NCBI GenBank assembly: GCA_964483585.1
Contig: CAZABH010000014.1
Span: forward strand, 10,748-74,747
Length of the DNA stretch: 64,000 nt
Direction: 5' to 3'
DNA from: SZUA-430 sp964483585
Lineage (GTDB): Bacteria; Pseudomonadota; Alphaproteobacteria; Micropepsales; Micropepsaceae
Below, in pieces: positions 16,346 to 25,747 of the stretch. The notes under the pieces were generated by a model. It worked only from the letters and a program-made list of their open reading frames with translations. It was not told the DNA's origin and did not search any database. Position numbers and translations under genes: made by a program. How positions within the stretch are numbered: the stretch's first letter is position 1; each line of letters starts with the position of its first letter.

Positions 16346-17275
16346 TCAGGGTTCGAAGACTTCCACGGTGTCGGAGGCCGTGAACACGCCGAAGACGCCA
16401 GCGCCGCTCCCGCCGCCGATCACCCAGAGCCGACCGGCCGCTACGCCCGAGGCCATGCCCTGCCTGGCTGATGGCAGGGGGGACTGCTTGCTCCAGGACT
16501 TGCCCGACAGGCTGAAGACATCATGATTTGCGTAGGTCTTGAGGGGTTTCCAGGTTGCGCCACCGATCACGTGGAGCTTGCCGTCGAGCACGCCTGCCAC
16601 GAGAGCGCCGCGACCTGTCGGCATTGGTGTCAGGGCGGACCACTTGCCCGTTGCGACGTCGAATGCTTCCAGTGCAGCCGAGACGCTGCCGTCGGGCTTG
16701 ATGCCGCCGACGGCGAAGATGGTCTTTCCGTCCGTCGCCACGGCGAGTGCGCGGCGTGCGGTCGGCAGGGGGGCTGCGGATCGCCATTGGTCTTCTGCCG
16801 GATTGAAGACGAGGACGCGGTTTGCGTCAGGGCCTGAGCCGCCGACCACGTAGAGCTTGCCGCCGACCGTGACCATGCCGTGTCCGGCGCGTGCAACGGG
16901 CATGGCGCTCTTTTTCGACCATGAGGCGGCTTCAATGTCGTAGGCCCAGACATCCTTGCGCGGTTCGCCCGGGTCGTCGGCCGCGTAGCCGCCGGTGACA
17001 TAGACTTCGTTGCCGATGGCTGCCATCGAGAAACTGACAAGACCCTCGGGCAGGGCTGGCAGCGGTCTCCACGATTCCCTTGCGGCGTCAAAGACCTCGA
17101 AGGCGTTGGCTGGGTCACCGGCAGCGGCGCCGCCCCCGACGTAGATCAGGTCGCCTGACGTGGCCGATGCAAGGCCTGCGCGCGCGCGTTCGAGCCGTTC
17201 GGAGGTGCTCCAGCCAGATGCAAGGGCCGTGGCGCTGAGGAGCGTCCAGAGCAAGGCGGCCGAAGCCGCGTTCAT
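16346..17275 (-). CDS. Exported Kelch-repeat protein
   Basis: 309 residues from the ATG at 17275, chosen because a signal peptide (AALLWTLLSATALA) starts there and the upstream in-frame extension runs into mgtE. About six Kelch motifs are seen, each with a GG doublet and a later Tyr/Trp: LIYVGGGAAAG, EVYVTGGYAAD, KLYVVGGSG, TIFAVGGIK, KLHVIGGATW and RLWVIGGGSG. This forms a beta-propeller. It begins 8 bases after the end of mgtE. Ligand and function are unknown. Confidence 0.85.
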   Translation of the reverse strand: MNAASAALLWTLLSATALASGWSTSERLERARAGLASATSGDLIYVGGGAAAGDPANAFEVFDAARESWRPLPALPEGLVSFSMAAIGNEVYVTGGYAADDPGEPRKDVWAYDIEAASWSKKSAMPVARAGHGMVTVGGKLYVVGGSGPDANRVLVFNPAEDQWRSAAPLPTARRALAVATDGKTIFAVGGIKPDGSVSAALEAFDVATGKWSALTPMPTGRGALVAGVLDGKLHVIGGATWKPLKTYANHDVFSLSGKSWSKQSPLPSARQGMASGVAAGRLWVIGGGSGAGVFGVFTASDTVEVFEP

Positions 17276-17283
17276 GAATGATG

Positions 17284-18675
17284 TCACGAGATGAGGAGCC
17301 ACGTTGCCAATCCCAGAAAAGAGACAAACCCTACAACGTCGGTGACGGTCGTGACAAATACAGGGGAAGACACGGCCGGATCCACCCCCGTCCGGCTGAG
17401 GCCCAGTGGGACAAGGATGCCGGCGGCAGCAGCGGCAATCAGATTGATCATCATGGCTGCGGCGATGACGCCTGCCAGGGCCAGGTCGGCGAACCAGACC
17501 CACGTGATCGCTGCGGCCAGCACCGCAAAACCGAGGCCGTTCAGGGCGCCAATCAGCATTTCGCGGTTCATGACTCGCATCGCGTTGGCGCGGTTGAGCT
17601 CCTTGGTCGCAAGCGCGCGGACCACAACCGTGAGTGTCTGTGTCCCGGCGTTGCCCCCCATGGAGGCGACAATCGGCATGAGGATGGCCAGAGATACGAT
17701 CTTCTCGAGGGAGGCCTCGAACAGGCCGATGGCGATCGAGGCGATGATGGCCGTCAGCAGGTTCACGAACAGCCACGAGAACCGCAGCCATGTCGTGCGC
17801 ACCGTGGAGGCGGTCAGGGTCTCCTGGTCGGTCACGCCACCCAGGGCCAGCATCTCGGCGGTGTGAACGTCCTGCAAGACTTCGACGACGGAGCCTGCAG
17901 TCAGGATGCCCACCAGGCGACCATCATCGTCCACGACGGGTGCAGACGACAGGTGATAATGTTCGAAAAGCCAGGCGATGGCCTTGTGGTCGGCACGTGC
18001 CTCGAGGCTGCGGATCTCGCCCTCGGCGATGGTTGCCAGCGGCGTACCATGCGGTGTGCGCACGAGCCGGTTCAGCGGGACTATTCCTGAGGGTTTCCCG
18101 TCGGAGTCGACAACGAAGATCTCCTGGAAGTCCTCGGGTGTCTCGTCGCCGGACAGGCGCGAGAGCGCCTCGCCGACCGTGACATGACCCTGCATTGCGA
18201 CGAATTCGCGATGCATGATGCGGCCAGCGGATTCCTCGGGGAAGAGGAGCGCGTCGACGACCTGGACGCGTTCCTCGAACGGGACCTGGGCCAGAACCTC
18301 GCGCTTCTCGCTGTCCTCAAGGTCGTCGAGCACGTAGGCGGCGTCTTCGACATCGAGCTCGCTGACCGCGTCGGCGACCGTCTTGATGCCCAGTGTGCGC
18401 ACGAGTTCGGCGCGTACGTTCTCGTCGACTTCCGAGAGGACTTCCGGGTCGATGTCGGATCCCAGCGCCAGAATCAGTTCGCGGCGTGCCGCAGGGTCGA
18501 GGGCGCCGAGGAGGGAGGCGAGGTCTGCCGGATGCAGCGGGTCGATCAGGCTGCGCAGCGTGTCCTGGGCGCCCGCGTCCATTGCCTTGTGGAGCGGATC
18601 CAGAAAGGCTGGGGAAGTCACGTCAAGCGTATCGACGGCGGCAGTCTTCGGCTTTTCGAGAGCGGTGTCGGGCAT
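17284..18675 (-). CDS. mgtE: Magnesium transporter MgtE
   Basis: 463 residues. The ATG at 18675 is preferred over an in-frame TTG at 18687 because TGAGG sits seven bases upstream. Layout follows MgtE: N-terminal helical superhelix (to ~145), two CBS domains (~150-270, with MHREFVAMQGHVTVGEAL and LSSAPVVDDDGRLVGIL) and five C-terminal membrane helices. The pore region includes MPIVASMGGNAGTQTLTVVVRAL and ILVPLGLSRTGVDPAVSSPVFVTTVTDVVGF (key Pro/Asp positions retained). It imports Mg2+ and closes when the cytoplasmic domains bind Mg2+. No Mg2+-riboswitch-like leader was recognised upstream. Confidence 0.95.
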   Translation of the reverse strand: MPDTALEKPKTAAVDTLDVTSPAFLDPLHKAMDAGAQDTLRSLIDPLHPADLASLLGALDPAARRELILALGSDIDPEVLSEVDENVRAELVRTLGIKTVADAVSELDVEDAAYVLDDLEDSEKREVLAQVPFEERVQVVDALLFPEESAGRIMHREFVAMQGHVTVGEALSRLSGDETPEDFQEIFVVDSDGKPSGIVPLNRLVRTPHGTPLATIAEGEIRSLEARADHKAIAWLFEHYHLSSAPVVDDDGRLVGILTAGSVVEVLQDVHTAEMLALGGVTDQETLTASTVRTTWLRFSWLFVNLLTAIIASIAIGLFEASLEKIVSLAILMPIVASMGGNAGTQTLTVVVRALATKELNRANAMRVMNREMLIGALNGLGFAVLAAAITWVWFADLALAGVIAAAMMINLIAAAAAGILVPLGLSRTGVDPAVSSPVFVTTVTDVVGFVSFLGLATWLLIS

Positions 18676-18797
18676 GTGCAACCTCAACGCATGCGATGCT
18701 GCCTGGCGTGGCGGGCAAGCTAGGTTTACCCCGTCAAAAAAGGCTGAACGGAGACCCGGATTTTTGCGGGGGGGGGCGGGCCCGGCTGGATCAAATG

Positions 18798-18813
18798 CCC
18801 TTCTTGCGAAGGG
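18798..18813 (-). terminator. Hairpin just after tRNA-Leu
   Basis: On the reverse strand CCCTTC-GCAA-GAAGGG forms a 6-bp stem with a GNRA-type loop, one base after the CCA end of tRNA-Leu, followed by CATTTG. It is a plausible terminator or processing hairpin, although the T tract is short. Confidence 0.5.
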
Positions 18814-18814
18814 A

Positions 18815-18899
18815 TGGTGCGGTCAAGAAGACTCGAACTTCCACGGGTCGCCCCGCTGCCACCTCAAGGCAGTGCGTCTACCAATTCCGCCATGACCGC
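18815..18899 (-). tRNA. tRNA-Leu (anticodon GAG)
   Basis: 85 bases including encoded CCA. The acceptor stem GCGGTCA (5', at 18899-18893) pairs with TGACCGC. The anticodon arm CTGCC-TTGAGGT-GGCAG gives anticodon GAG, reading CUC/CUU. The long variable arm (GCGGGGCGACCCGT region) is the class II feature expected for leucine. The T arm contains GTTCGAGTC. Confidence 0.95.
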
Positions 18900-18999
18900 A
18901 GTACACCAGCAGAGGGGCGGGCATGTAACAGATCGTTTGCGACTTGTGAAGGGTCGCTGAAGTGCCGTGATGCCGCCCCGAACGGGAAGGAGTGCGGCC

Positions 19000-19506
19000 G
19001 TGATTGCCAGGCTGGCCGAATTGGCTGAAATTCCGCAGCTTAACGTCGTCGAGGCTGACGCCTCGCGGGTGTTCCTGGCGGAACCGGACTTCGCTTTTGT
19101 CGCGCAGTATCCTTTGCCTGACGAGGACGCCTATGTGCCCTTCATCACGGAGCGGCGGGCTTTTGTCTGTGACGGGGCCGATGCGATCGCCGGGTTCATC
19201 TTGATGGGTGACATAGATAGCAACGGTCACATTTTTCAGGTTTCGGTGCGGGCTGGTTTGCAGCGGCGTGGCGTGGGGAGGCTGCTGATCGCGGCGGGCG
19301 AGACCTGGGCGCGCCAGCAGGGTCACCGGGCCGTGACGCTGACCACGTTCCGGGACCTTCCATGGAACGCTCCAGCCTATGCCCGGCTTGGCTATACCTT
19401 CATGGATGAAGGCACACGGGGGCCGATGATTTCCCACATCCTCGAAAACGAGCGGGCGCTGGGCCTGTTCCGCCAGGTCCGTGTTGCGATGATCAAGCAG
19501 GTCTAG
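19000..19506 (+). CDS. GNAT family N-acetyltransferase
   Basis: 168 residues when started at the GTG at 19000, which has GAAGGAG about eight bases upstream; an in-frame ATG at 18970 would add 10 residues. The GNAT acetyl-CoA site is VSVRAGLQRRGVGRLLIAAG (Q/R-x-x-G-x-G) at ~residues 86-105, followed by the NAPAYARLGYTFMDEG C-terminal motif. It transfers an acetyl group to an unknown substrate. Its stop codon overlaps the end of the convergent terC remnant. Confidence 0.85.
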   Translation: MIARLAELAEIPQLNVVEADASRVFLAEPDFAFVAQYPLPDEDAYVPFITERRAFVCDGADAIAGFILMGDIDSNGHIFQVSVRAGLQRRGVGRLLIAAGETWARQQGHRAVTLTTFRDLPWNAPAYARLGYTFMDEGTRGPMISHILENERALGLFRQVRVAMIKQV

Positions 19507-19922
19507 TCGCGGCTGTCTTTGCCTTCTTCGCGATTGGCGAGGGCCTGAAGCTGGTCTTCGCTGGCCTTAGCCCGCAGCACGAGTGCCTGGATCATCGAGG
19601 CGAAGCCGAGTGCGAAGTACAGGTACCCCTTTGGAATGGCGGTGCCCATGCCTTCGGCAACGAGGATGAACCCCACCCATAGCCGTGATGACCGAGTTGA
19701 TCGAGAAGACGATATTGATCATGGCGATCTGGACGATGATCCAGGCGAATGCGGCCTTCGCGTTCTCGCCAGCCCGATCTGCCGGGCGCTTTTGCGCTGT
19801 TTTGCAGGCAGGCGCCCGGCAAGGATCGCGATGAAGACGATATTGTCGACCCCAAGCACGATCTCGAGTGTTGTCAGTGTAACGAATGCAATCCAGGCTT
19901 CAGGACTGGCGAGAAGTTCCAC
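19503..19922 (-). pseudogene. TerC family membrane protein remnant
   Basis: Three pieces of a TerC protein are recognisable in different frames. The first is the N-terminal block from a GTG at 19922 (VELLASPEAWIAFVTLTTL, EIVLGVDNIVFIAILAG). The second is a middle block in another frame (AFAWIIVQIAMINIVFSINS). The third is a C-terminal block, in yet another frame (VGFILVAEGMGTAIPKGYLY and FALGFASMIQALVLRA), which ends at the TAG 19503-19505. Only ~140 of the ~240 residues usual for the family remain. The segments between the blocks are deleted, so the gene is not functional. It lies between the acetyltransferase and tRNA-Val. Confidence 0.85.
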
Positions 19923-19991
19923 GGTGGCCGTGACTTCTCTTCGTGGCGGTGTTGCCGGGTGCAGGGGCGGCAATTCGCTTTCGCCGTGCAA

Positions 19992-20066
19992 TGGTGGGCG
20001 CTGCTGGGATTGAACCAGCGACCCCTACCGTGTGAAGGTAGTGCTCTCCCGCTGAGCTAAGCGCCC
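19992..20066 (-). tRNA. tRNA-Val (anticodon CAC)
   Basis: 75 bases including encoded CCA. The acceptor stem GGGCGCT pairs with AGCGCCC. The D arm contains AGCTCAGCGGGAGAGC, and the anticodon arm CTACC-TTCACAC-GGTAG gives anticodon CAC (reads GUG). The T arm is CTGGTTCAATCCCAG. Confidence 0.95.
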
Positions 20067-20112
20067 TTTGTCCATGACCGCCCGCTGCTATAGGGGGGGC
20101 TCGGGCTTCAAG

Positions 20113-20787
20113 TCAAGCGCGGGGGCAGCGTACCAGTGCGGCTTCAAGGTCGCGGTAATGGTCAATGACCGCATCGGCGTCGAGGTCGCTGGCGGGTGTC
20201 TCGGTGTAGCCAAAAGAAACGAGAACGATCGGAACGCCGGCGGCGCGGGCCGTTCGGCTGTCGGTGTCGCTGTCCCCGACGAGGACGGCGTTTGCGGGCT
20301 GGCCGCCAAGCTGTTCGATCGTGTCGGTCAGGTGACGTGGGTCGGGTTTGCGCCATGGCCTTGAATCTGCGCCAAGGATGACCGGGAACAGGTCGGCGAG
20401 GCCCAGTTCGCCAATCAGCTTGCGCGAGAGGTGCTCTGGCTTGTTGGTGCAGATGCCTATGCGGTGGCCGCGGGCCTTGAGGTTGCGGACACAGGCCTCC
20501 ATGCCATCGAATGGCCTGCTGGTGACGGCAATGTTGGCTTCGTAATATTCCAGGAAGTGCTGGACAAGTTCCGTCGCGCGCAGGGGATCAGCCGGGATCC
20601 TGTGCCATGCCAGCGCCCTCTCGATGAGTACACGAGCGCCACGGCCGACCATCTGGCGCACACGTTCGAGCGGGACGGGGGGCAGCCGCTCGCGGATGAG
20701 AACGGCATTGAGGGCGGCTGTGAGGTCTGGCGCGGTGTCGACGAGCGTGCCGTCGAGGTCGAAAACGATGGTTTCGGGAGGTGTCAA
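20113..20787 (-). CDS. gph: Phosphoglycolate phosphatase (HAD superfamily)
   Basis: 224 residues if started at the TTG at 20787, which matches the usual length of Gph; an ATG at 20943 would add 52 unconserved residues and overlap the divergent glmU start. No strong ribosome site decides between them. HAD motifs are IVFDLDGTLVDT (nucleophile Asp), ICTNKP, and VGDSDTDSRTARAAGVPIVLVSFGYTE (motif IV acidic pair). The helical cap lies between motifs I and II. It dephosphorylates 2-phosphoglycolate formed by oxygenation or DNA-end repair, in the cytoplasm. Other HAD phosphatases share this layout, so substrate is moderately certain. Confidence 0.8.
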   Translation of the reverse strand: MTPPETIVFDLDGTLVDTAPDLTAALNAVLIRERLPPVPLERVRQMVGRGARVLIERALAWHRIPADPLRATELVQHFLEYYEANIAVTSRPFDGMEACVRNLKARGHRIGICTNKPEHLSRKLIGELGLADLFPVILGADSRPWRKPDPRHLTDTIEQLGGQPANAVLVGDSDTDSRTARAAGVPIVLVSFGYTETPASDLDADAVIDHYRDLEAALVRCPRA

Positions 20788-20936
20788 GAACTGGTCGCCA
20801 GGGTCAGGGGTCGCCGAGATGTCGTCGGAATCGGGCAATTCCGGCAAGAATACGAAACATTTTTTTATTTCAAAATGGGATAAAAGAGAGGCATGTCGAG
20901 GGTCGACAAACCCTTGTTTTTCCTGATTTTCGGGGC

Positions 20937-22319
20937 ATGCCATTGACGTCTTCCCTTCAGCGACCGCGTCACCAGTCCCTTGCGGCCATAGTGCTTGCGG
21001 CCGGCAAAGGTACCCGCATGAAATCGGCCCTGCCGAAAGTGCTGCATCCGGTTGCCGGATTGCCCATGGTCCATCATGTGCTTGGTACGGCGCGGGCGGC
21101 GGGTGCCAGCAAGGTCGTGATCGTGCTTGCCAAGGGCATGGACGCGGTTGCAGCCGCGGTGGCGCCAGCCAGTGTTGCCATCCAGGATCCGCCGCTGGGA
21201 ACCGGGCATGCCGTGCTTGCTGCCCGGGCGCATGTCGCGGGCTTTGACGGCCGTGTTGCGATCCTGTTCGCCGATACGCCGTTGATCACCGCCGGGAATG
21301 TCGAGGCGGTGGAGCACGCGATGGACAAGTCGGGCGCCGCTATCGGCGTTCTGGGTTTCAATCCGACTGATCCAGCAATGTATGGGCGGCTGATCCGGAA
21401 TGCGGATGGGTCGCTTGAGCGCATCGTTGAATTCAAGGATGCGACGGAAGAAGAACGCAAGGTCGGTTTCTGCAACTCGGGCGTCATGATTGTCGAGGGG
21501 CAGCATCTTTTCACGCTGCTGGACCAGGTCGGCAATTCGAATGCGCAAGGAGAATATTACCTGACCGAGATCGTTGCCATCGCGCGGCGTCAAGGCCTGA
21601 CGGTGGCTGCGGCCGAGGCCGCGGCCGAGGAGGTGATGGGTGTCGACCACCGCGTGGCGTTGTCAAAGGCTGAGGCCGTCATGCAGCGGCGGTTGCGCGA
21701 GAAGGCCATGTTTGCCGGCGTGACGCTGACCGATCCTGACAGCGTGTTCCTTTCGATGGATACACAATTTGGCCGCGACGTGGTCGTTGGTCCAAATGTT
21801 GTGTTCGGGCCCAAGGTGAAGGTCGCCGACAATGTCCAGATCAAGCCGTTCTGCCACCTGGAAGATTGCACGATTGGCGAAGGCGCGCTGATTGGGCCCT
21901 ATGCGCGGCTGCGGCCGGGTGCACAGATCGGGCGGGACGTTCATATCGGCAATTTCGTCGAGGTTAAAAAGGCGGTGATCGAGGATGGGGCCAAGGCCAA
22001 CCACCTGGCGTATATCGGCGATGCCCGCGTGGGGGCGCGTTCGAATATCGGTGCCGGGACGATCACCTGCAATTATGACGGCTTCGACAAACACCTGACC
22101 GATATCGGTTCCGAGGTGTTCATCGGGTCCAACACAGCGCTTGTGGCACCGGTCAAGGTAGGTGACGGTGCCATGGTGGGTGCGGGCAGCGTGATCACGC
22201 GCAACGTCGATGCGAACGCGCTTGCGGTCGAGCGGGCCGACCAGCGGCAGGTCGATGGCTATGCCGGGAAATTCCGTGCGCGCAAGCGTGCGGCGAAAAA
22301 GAACAAGGCGAAGGAGTAG
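20937..22319 (+). CDS. glmU: Bifunctional UDP-N-acetylglucosamine pyrophosphorylase / glucosamine-1-phosphate N-acetyltransferase
   Basis: 460 residues, full length. The N-terminal uridyltransferase domain has AAIVLAAGKGTRMKSALPKV and QDPPLGTGHAVLAAR. The C-terminal left-handed beta-helix acetyltransferase shows hexapeptide repeats and GARSNIGAGTITCNYDG with the catalytic region around NHLAYIGDA. It makes UDP-GlcNAc for peptidoglycan and LPS in two steps from glucosamine-1-phosphate. The start ATG at 20937 is the first Met with homology; the upstream open frame is noncoding. glmS follows 6 bases later, so both genes for hexosamine synthesis are one operon. Confidence 0.95.
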   Translation: MPLTSSLQRPRHQSLAAIVLAAGKGTRMKSALPKVLHPVAGLPMVHHVLGTARAAGASKVVIVLAKGMDAVAAAVAPASVAIQDPPLGTGHAVLAARAHVAGFDGRVAILFADTPLITAGNVEAVEHAMDKSGAAIGVLGFNPTDPAMYGRLIRNADGSLERIVEFKDATEEERKVGFCNSGVMIVEGQHLFTLLDQVGNSNAQGEYYLTEIVAIARRQGLTVAAAEAAAEEVMGVDHRVALSKAEAVMQRRLREKAMFAGVTLTDPDSVFLSMDTQFGRDVVVGPNVVFGPKVKVADNVQIKPFCHLEDCTIGEGALIGPYARLRPGAQIGRDVHIGNFVEVKKAVIEDGAKANHLAYIGDARVGARSNIGAGTITCNYDGFDKHLTDIGSEVFIGSNTALVAPVKVGDGAMVGAGSVITRNVDANALAVERADQRQVDGYAGKFRARKRAAKKNKAKE

Positions 22320-22325
22320 GTCCTC

Positions 22326-24149
22326 ATGTGTGGCATTGTCGGCATTGTTGGTCGTGAGGACGTGGCCCATACGATCCTGGATTCGCTCAAGCGCCTTGAA
22401 TATCGCGGCTATGACTCGGCCGGCATTGCCACACTCGTCGAGGGGCGCATCGAGCGGCGTCGTGCGCCGGGCAAGCTGTCGGGGCTCGACAAGGTGCTGC
22501 GAACGCAGCCACTGACGGGTACGACCGGCATCGGGCATACACGCTGGGCCACGCATGGCGTTCCCAACGAAACGAATGCGCATCCGCATGCGTCAGATCG
22601 CGTTGCTGTTGTACACAACGGCATCATCGAGAATTTCTCGGAGCTGCGTGAAGAGCTCGAGCGCAAGGGCCATGTGTTCCATACGGAGACAGACACCGAG
22701 GTCTCGGTCCACCTGATCACGGAGTTCCTCTCGCAGGGGCTTTCGCCGGAGCAGGCTGCCTCGGCCGCCATCAAGCGGCTCAGGGGTGCCTACGCGCTGG
22801 CCATGATCTTCACCGGCGAGGACGGGTTGATGATCGGCGCGCGACAGGGGCCACCGCTTGCCGTCGGCTATGGCGATGGCGAGATGTTCCTGGGGTCGGA
22901 TGCGTTCGCGCTGGCGCCTCTTACCAACCGCGTTGCCTATCTGGAGGATGGTGACTGGGTCGTGATCCGCAAGGGGTCGGTGGCGATCCGTGACGGCAAC
23001 GACAGGCCGGTCAATCGCGAGATCCAGACGACGACGGTGTCGGCGAGCCTTGTCGACAAGGGTTCGCACCGCCACTTCATGGCGAAGGAGATATTCGAGC
23101 AGCCCGAGGTCGTTGGCCATACGCTGAATACGATCATCAACCCGGTGAGCCAGGCCGTCACGCTGCCTGCGCTTCCGTTCGACTTCGCATCGCTGCCAAA
23201 AGCGACGATGATTGCCTGCGGGACGGCGTCCTATGCGACGCTGGTTGCCAAATACTGGTTCGAGACGCTGGCGCGCATGCCAGTCGAGATCGATGTGGCC
23301 TCCGAGTTCCGCTATCGCGAGGCGCCGCTGCCGCGTGGCGGTCTTGCCCTGTTCGTGTCGCAGTCCGGCGAGACAGCGGACACGCTTGCGGCGTTGCGTT
23401 ACTGCAAGGACAACGGGCAGCATATCGCCTCGGTCGTGAACGTGGCCGGATCATCCATCGCGCGTGAGTCCGAGGTGGTGTTCCCGACGCATGCCGGCCC
23501 CGAGATCGGCGTTGCGTCGACCAAGGCCTTCACGTGCCAGCTGTCGGTACTGGCGGCCCTGTCGATCGCGGCGGGTCGTGCGCGTGGAACCGTGTCGGCC
23601 GAGGAGGAGGCGCGGCTGACTCGCGTGCTTCTTGAAGTGCCTCGTCACATGATGACGCTTTTGGCGCAGGATCCAATCTATCTTGGGCTGGCGCAGGAGT
23701 TGGCAAAGGCGCGGGATGTTCTTTATCTGGGGCGCGGTCTTTCCTATCCCATCGCGCTTGAAGGTGCTTTGAAGCTGAAGGAAATTTCCTACATCCACGC
23801 TGAAGGCTATGCCGCGGGCGAGATGAAGCATGGACCCATTGCGCTCATTGACGAGAGCGTGCCGGTCATCGTCATCGCGCCGCATGATAATCTGTTCGAG
23901 AAGACGGTCTCGAACATGCAGGAAGTCATGGCGCGCAAGGGCAAGGTGATCCTCATCTCGGACCGGCGCGGCATCGAGCAGGCCGGCAATAAGGCGTGGG
24001 CGCGCATCGAGGTGCCGGCGGTGGATCCGTTCATCACGCCTCTGCTTTATTCCGTCCCGATCCAACTGCTCGCCTATCATACGGCGGTCGTGAAGGGCAC
24101 GGATGTCGACCAGCCGCGCAACCTGGCGAAGTCTGTGACGGTCGAGTAA
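22326..24149 (+). CDS. glmS: Glutamine-fructose-6-phosphate aminotransferase (isomerizing)
   Basis: 607 residues starting MCGIVGIVG, where Cys2 becomes the N-terminal nucleophile of the Ntn glutaminase domain (~2-240). Two SIS sugar isomerase domains follow (SQSGETADTLAALRYCK at ~346-362, then GRGLSYPIALEGALKLKEISY), and the C-terminus ends PRNLAKSVTVE as usual. It converts fructose-6-phosphate and glutamine to glucosamine-6-phosphate, the entry step to UDP-GlcNAc. It is translated directly after glmU with a 6-base gap, so there is no room for a glmS ribozyme. Confidence 0.96.
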   Translation: MCGIVGIVGREDVAHTILDSLKRLEYRGYDSAGIATLVEGRIERRRAPGKLSGLDKVLRTQPLTGTTGIGHTRWATHGVPNETNAHPHASDRVAVVHNGIIENFSELREELERKGHVFHTETDTEVSVHLITEFLSQGLSPEQAASAAIKRLRGAYALAMIFTGEDGLMIGARQGPPLAVGYGDGEMFLGSDAFALAPLTNRVAYLEDGDWVVIRKGSVAIRDGNDRPVNREIQTTTVSASLVDKGSHRHFMAKEIFEQPEVVGHTLNTIINPVSQAVTLPALPFDFASLPKATMIACGTASYATLVAKYWFETLARMPVEIDVASEFRYREAPLPRGGLALFVSQSGETADTLAALRYCKDNGQHIASVVNVAGSSIARESEVVFPTHAGPEIGVASTKAFTCQLSVLAALSIAAGRARGTVSAEEEARLTRVLLEVPRHMMTLLAQDPIYLGLAQELAKARDVLYLGRGLSYPIALEGALKLKEISYIHAEGYAAGEMKHGPIALIDESVPVIVIAPHDNLFEKTVSNMQEVMARKGKVILISDRRGIEQAGNKAWARIEVPAVDPFITPLLYSVPIQLLAYHTAVVKGTDVDQPRNLAKSVTVE

Positions 24150-24309
24150 GGGCCTCGCGCCTCACCGCCAGACCTCTGCGAAGACCCTGTCCCGATGCAT
24201 CCTGACGCGCGGGTTTCCCTTGCGGGTTGCAAAATGCGCGCTGGCTGGCTCGTTTGCTTGCCGGATCGGGTTCGATCCATCACCTTTCTGCCATCGCAGG
24301 GGGGATCGG

Positions 24310-25713
24310 ATGCGCAGAATATTGTTTGGGCTTGTCATGATTGGCGTTGCCGCGGGCGTCGTGGTGTTTCGCGACGTGCTTGTGGACCAGTTGCGTCTTC
24401 TGCATCCGCAGCTTGCTGGCGTGCTTACTCCGCATCAGCCGGGTTCATTCGCGGTCATGGTCAAGCGTGTATCGCCTTCTGTCGTCACGGTCCTTGTGAC
24501 TGACGCCAAGACGTCGGGCGTCGGAAACGGTTCGGGCTTCATCATCGACGCTGAGGGTCACATCGTCACCAATGATCACGTCGTCGACGGCGCCAGCAAG
24601 ATCGAGGTGCTTTTCGATGATGGAACACGCGCGCCGGCGGTTGTGATCGGCCGTGACCAGCCCACGGATCTTGCCCTGATCAAAGTCAGCGTCTCACGCC
24701 CGCTGCCGTTCGTGCGTTTTGGAGATGACAGGCTTTCAGATGTCGGCGACTGGGTGCTTGCAATCGGCAGCCCCGACATGAAGCCGGGGACTGTGACGGC
24801 GGGCATCATTTCAGCCAAGGGGCGTGATGGCGTGAAGGGTGGTTCGCAGTTCACGTCCTATCTTCAGATCGATGCGGCTCTCAATAGTGGAAATTCGGGT
24901 GGCCCGACCTTCAACCTGTCGGGTGAAGTTGTTGGCGTGAATGTGCTCTCAAGCTACAAGGCTTCAGATCAGAGAACGGGTGTTGGCGAACGCTATGACG
25001 GCGTGGCTTTTGCGATACCCGCATCGACGGCATCCGTCGTGGTTCAGGGACTGAGGAGTGGGCGCTTCAATCGTGGTCTGCTGGGTGTCGTCCTTGCTCC
25101 GCTCAGCGATGAAGATGCGATGGCCCTTGGCCTGCCGAACCGTCGCGGTGCGCTCGTCACCCGGGTCGTGCCGCGTAGCCCAGCGCAAGAGGCGGGATTG
25201 CGTGCCAATGATGTCGTGCTCAAGGTCGACGGCCAGCAGGTCACGAGCGAACTTGACGCCTTGCGCAAGATCTCGCTCCTGCAGCCTGGACAGACGGCGC
25301 TCTTCACCATCTGGCGCGACAAAAGCGAGATGGAGCTCAGCATCACCGTCGTGAGCCGTGATGCGCTGCGCAGTGCTGCGCGGGTGCCTCAGGCAGAACC
25401 AACGCCTGCACCCGTGTCGTTCGCCTCCATCGGGGTGAAACTCCAGGATGTGCCGGTCGCGGGCGTGCCAAGCCGGTCACGCGATGGTGTCTTTGTCGAG
25501 GGCATCATGGATGCGGCCAATCCCTTGCGCAGTGGCCTGCAGCGCGGGGACCGGATCACGGCTGTTGGAGCGGTGCCGGTGATGTCTCTTGAAGACGTGA
25601 CCAATGCCCTGGCTGCAGCGGAGGCCCAGAATAACAAGGGCGTCATCGTCTATGTCGAGACGCCGCTGGGCGGTCAGCGGCATGTGGCGGTGCGCTTGAA
25701 CCCGGCAGAGTGA
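24310..25713 (+). CDS. DegP/HtrA-type serine protease with two PDZ domains
   Basis: 467 residues from the ATG at 24310, behind AGGGGGG. A short N-terminal hydrophobic segment (ILFGLVMIGVAAGVVVF) is a signal anchor or signal peptide. The trypsin-fold domain holds the full triad: His in TNDHVVDG, Asp in PTDLALIKV and Ser in ALNSGNSGGPTF. A first PDZ (~260-350: GLLGVVLAPL...AGLRANDVVLKVDGQQV) and a second PDZ-like domain (~385-465: IGVKLQDVPV...GLQRGDRITAVGAVPV) follow. It should degrade misfolded envelope proteins in the periplasm. It lies 160 bases after glmS and is probably separately transcribed. Confidence 0.9.
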   Translation: MRRILFGLVMIGVAAGVVVFRDVLVDQLRLLHPQLAGVLTPHQPGSFAVMVKRVSPSVVTVLVTDAKTSGVGNGSGFIIDAEGHIVTNDHVVDGASKIEVLFDDGTRAPAVVIGRDQPTDLALIKVSVSRPLPFVRFGDDRLSDVGDWVLAIGSPDMKPGTVTAGIISAKGRDGVKGGSQFTSYLQIDAALNSGNSGGPTFNLSGEVVGVNVLSSYKASDQRTGVGERYDGVAFAIPASTASVVVQGLRSGRFNRGLLGVVLAPLSDEDAMALGLPNRRGALVTRVVPRSPAQEAGLRANDVVLKVDGQQVTSELDALRKISLLQPGQTALFTIWRDKSEMELSITVVSRDALRSAARVPQAEPTPAPVSFASIGVKLQDVPVAGVPSRSRDGVFVEGIMDAANPLRSGLQRGDRITAVGAVPVMSLEDVTNALAAAEAQNNKGVIVYVETPLGGQRHVAVRLNPAE

Positions 25714-25747
25714 TTGAAAGGGCGCTTCTTGATCCGGCTGAGCGAGG

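Noticed and set aside
18676..18814. Possible Mg2+-sensing riboswitch upstream of mgtE
   Set aside because: The region is short, follows tRNA-Leu directly, and no conserved M-box-like elements were recognised.
22320..22326. Possible glmS ribozyme or other riboswitch before glmS
   Set aside because: glmU and glmS are separated by only 6 bases, so there is no room for a structured leader.
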